Source of the DNA: Nemopilema nomurai
Lineage: Eukaryota; Cnidaria; Scyphozoa; Rhizostomeae; Rhizostomatidae
NCBI GenBank assembly: GCA_003864495.1
Contig: ML133383.1
Location: 2,191,560-2,255,559, forward strand
Reading direction: 5' to 3'
Length of the DNA: 64,000 bases
Each line of letters begins with the position of its first letter. The stretch's first letter is position 1. Positions 63,008-64,000 of the stretch are shown piece by piece. The translations under genes were made by a program, and so were the position numbers. A model generated the notes under the pieces. The model was not told the origin of the DNA. It did no database searches and was given only the letters and a program-made list of their open reading frames with translations.

Positions 63008-64000
63008 GTTTGGTCTGTTTCTGTACATTTTCTCATTATTTCAGCAGAAAAAGTTGCATTAATATGACTGCATTAAATTCAGTACCATATTGTGCCCCAA
63101 GTGGGCGGCAGCTTGAAGCAAGAGCCAGTCAAGTCAACGAATGGCCCAAGGACCATAAGTTTCCAAATTTGGTTAACAAATAAGCTGACTTAACACTCTG
63201 GTTTTCTGTCTGCCAGTCAGTATATGACCCAGCCATTGTTTGCTGGGAACAAAATGGTAGGGGTGCAATTAAACGAAATCCTTGTGGGGTCAAGGCGTGC
63301 AATGGTGTACTTAATTGCACAGAAAGATGTATATAGAGTTGTCTACGTAACTTTACCATAAGAGAAAATAAGACGAGGCTACTTCAATAAATACACTTTT
63401 CTTAAACAAGCTTTATACACGTCAAATCCAACATATTAAAGAGGAAAACATTAACAATAAGGTAGATGTTGAGTGAAATGTTAGATCATTTCACGCCCGC
63501 ATAGTCGGTTACAGGCTACAATCGTGTAAACAGAAAAAAGCTGTCATTTTTTCTAAAAGCTGTCATTTTTTCGGCAATCAGTTTGTACTGTCATTCCCTC
63601 TTTTGAAAGCGATGCGGGTGTTTCCTAGAAATCTATTTTCAGAAGAGAAAGATTCATAGAGCAAAGCGCAACAAGCAAACTTAATTTTTACCAGTGTTTG
63701 GGTGGAAGAATAAAGTTCATGGGATGTCACAGCCAATTTTTTGCAAAGATCGCAACGGAATAAAACAAAATTTTGAAGAGCCTAGTAGATAGATTGAAGT
63801 CTAATAGATAGCACCCATTTGTGCTCGTCTTTGAACCCAATCTTTTTCGTTTTAAAGTTTCCTTTTTTCGTTTTGACACCACTGCTGTAACTAGAGGACC
63901 AACTGTGCCAAAATCATTGTCAAATGAAGGAAGATAATGATAAGTCATCAGCTTTGACTGATCATGTAAATGGGTACATCAATCAATCAAAACTGACAAA
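63008..64000 (+). other. Downstream intron (right edge)
   Basis: No second exon of the TRMT10A-like gene was convincing. An acceptor-like site near 63640 (CTATTTTCAG) is followed by a frame that does not look like the family. Confidence 0.4.

Noticed and set aside
1..64000. CRISPR arrays, operons, phage or plasmid genes
   Set aside because: The tandem repeats have no spacers, genes are intron-split with animal-type proteins, and no bacterial signals are present.

Overview
This is a window of an AT-rich animal nuclear genome (roughly 36-37% G+C by eye). Genes are split by GT-AG introns, some of them long, and introns and intergenic DNA are full of miniature inverted-repeat elements, minisatellites and simple repeats. 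There are no bacterial operons and no CRISPR array. The gene set and the intron-rich structure fit an early-branching metazoan, most likely a cnidarian, but nothing in the sequence proves the taxon.

Five protein genes can be supported by joining exons with matching phase and recognisable protein families. (1) BICC1 (Bicaudal-C RNA-binding protein), minus strand: exons 1-4 at 16466-16307, 15948-15893, 13935-13866 and 2343-2264. The gene continues beyond the left edge. Intron 3 is about 11.5 kb and intron 2 appears to use a GC-AG splice pair. (2) POLR3D (RNA polymerase III subunit RPC4), minus strand, 46525 to 30927: a complete 14-exon, 390-aa model including a 22-nt micro-exon. (3) TMX2 (thioredoxin-related transmembrane protein 2), plus strand, 47462-48286: one intronless 274-aa ORF, head-to-head with POLR3D. 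(4) A two-pore-domain (K2P/KCNK) potassium channel, minus strand, 58927 to 51424: three coding exons, 333 aa, with an unusual Gly-Thr-Gly in the first pore filter. (5) The first coding exon of a TRMT10A-like tRNA m1G9 methyltransferase, plus strand, 62772-63007, running off the right edge.

Layout: 1-16.5 kb is the 5' part of BICC1 with its repeat-laden introns. 16.5-30.7 kb is a gene-poor spacer with decayed transposable elements. 30.7-46.5 kb is POLR3D. 46.5-47.5 kb is a divergent promoter region. 47.5-48.3 kb is TMX2. 48.3-51.4 kb is a convergent spacer with a tandem duplication and a 29-30 bp minisatellite. 51.4-58.9 kb is the K2P gene, whose introns hold a CRE-palindrome array, a 17-bp minisatellite, a CT microsatellite and a long-TIR element. 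58.9-62.8 kb is a spacer, followed by the TRMT10A-like start. The genes are unrelated housekeeping or signalling genes and show no sign of acting as a cluster. POLR3D (tRNA transcription) and TRMT10A (tRNA modification) share a theme, but this is probably coincidence.

The most notable observations are the GTG filter in the K2P channel, the GC-AG intron in BICC1, the micro-exon in POLR3D, an intronless TMX2 with a single-Cys active site, a regular array of four TGACGTCA palindromes in a K2P intron, and several small inverted-repeat elements. I did not find a convincing previously undescribed multi-gene system.
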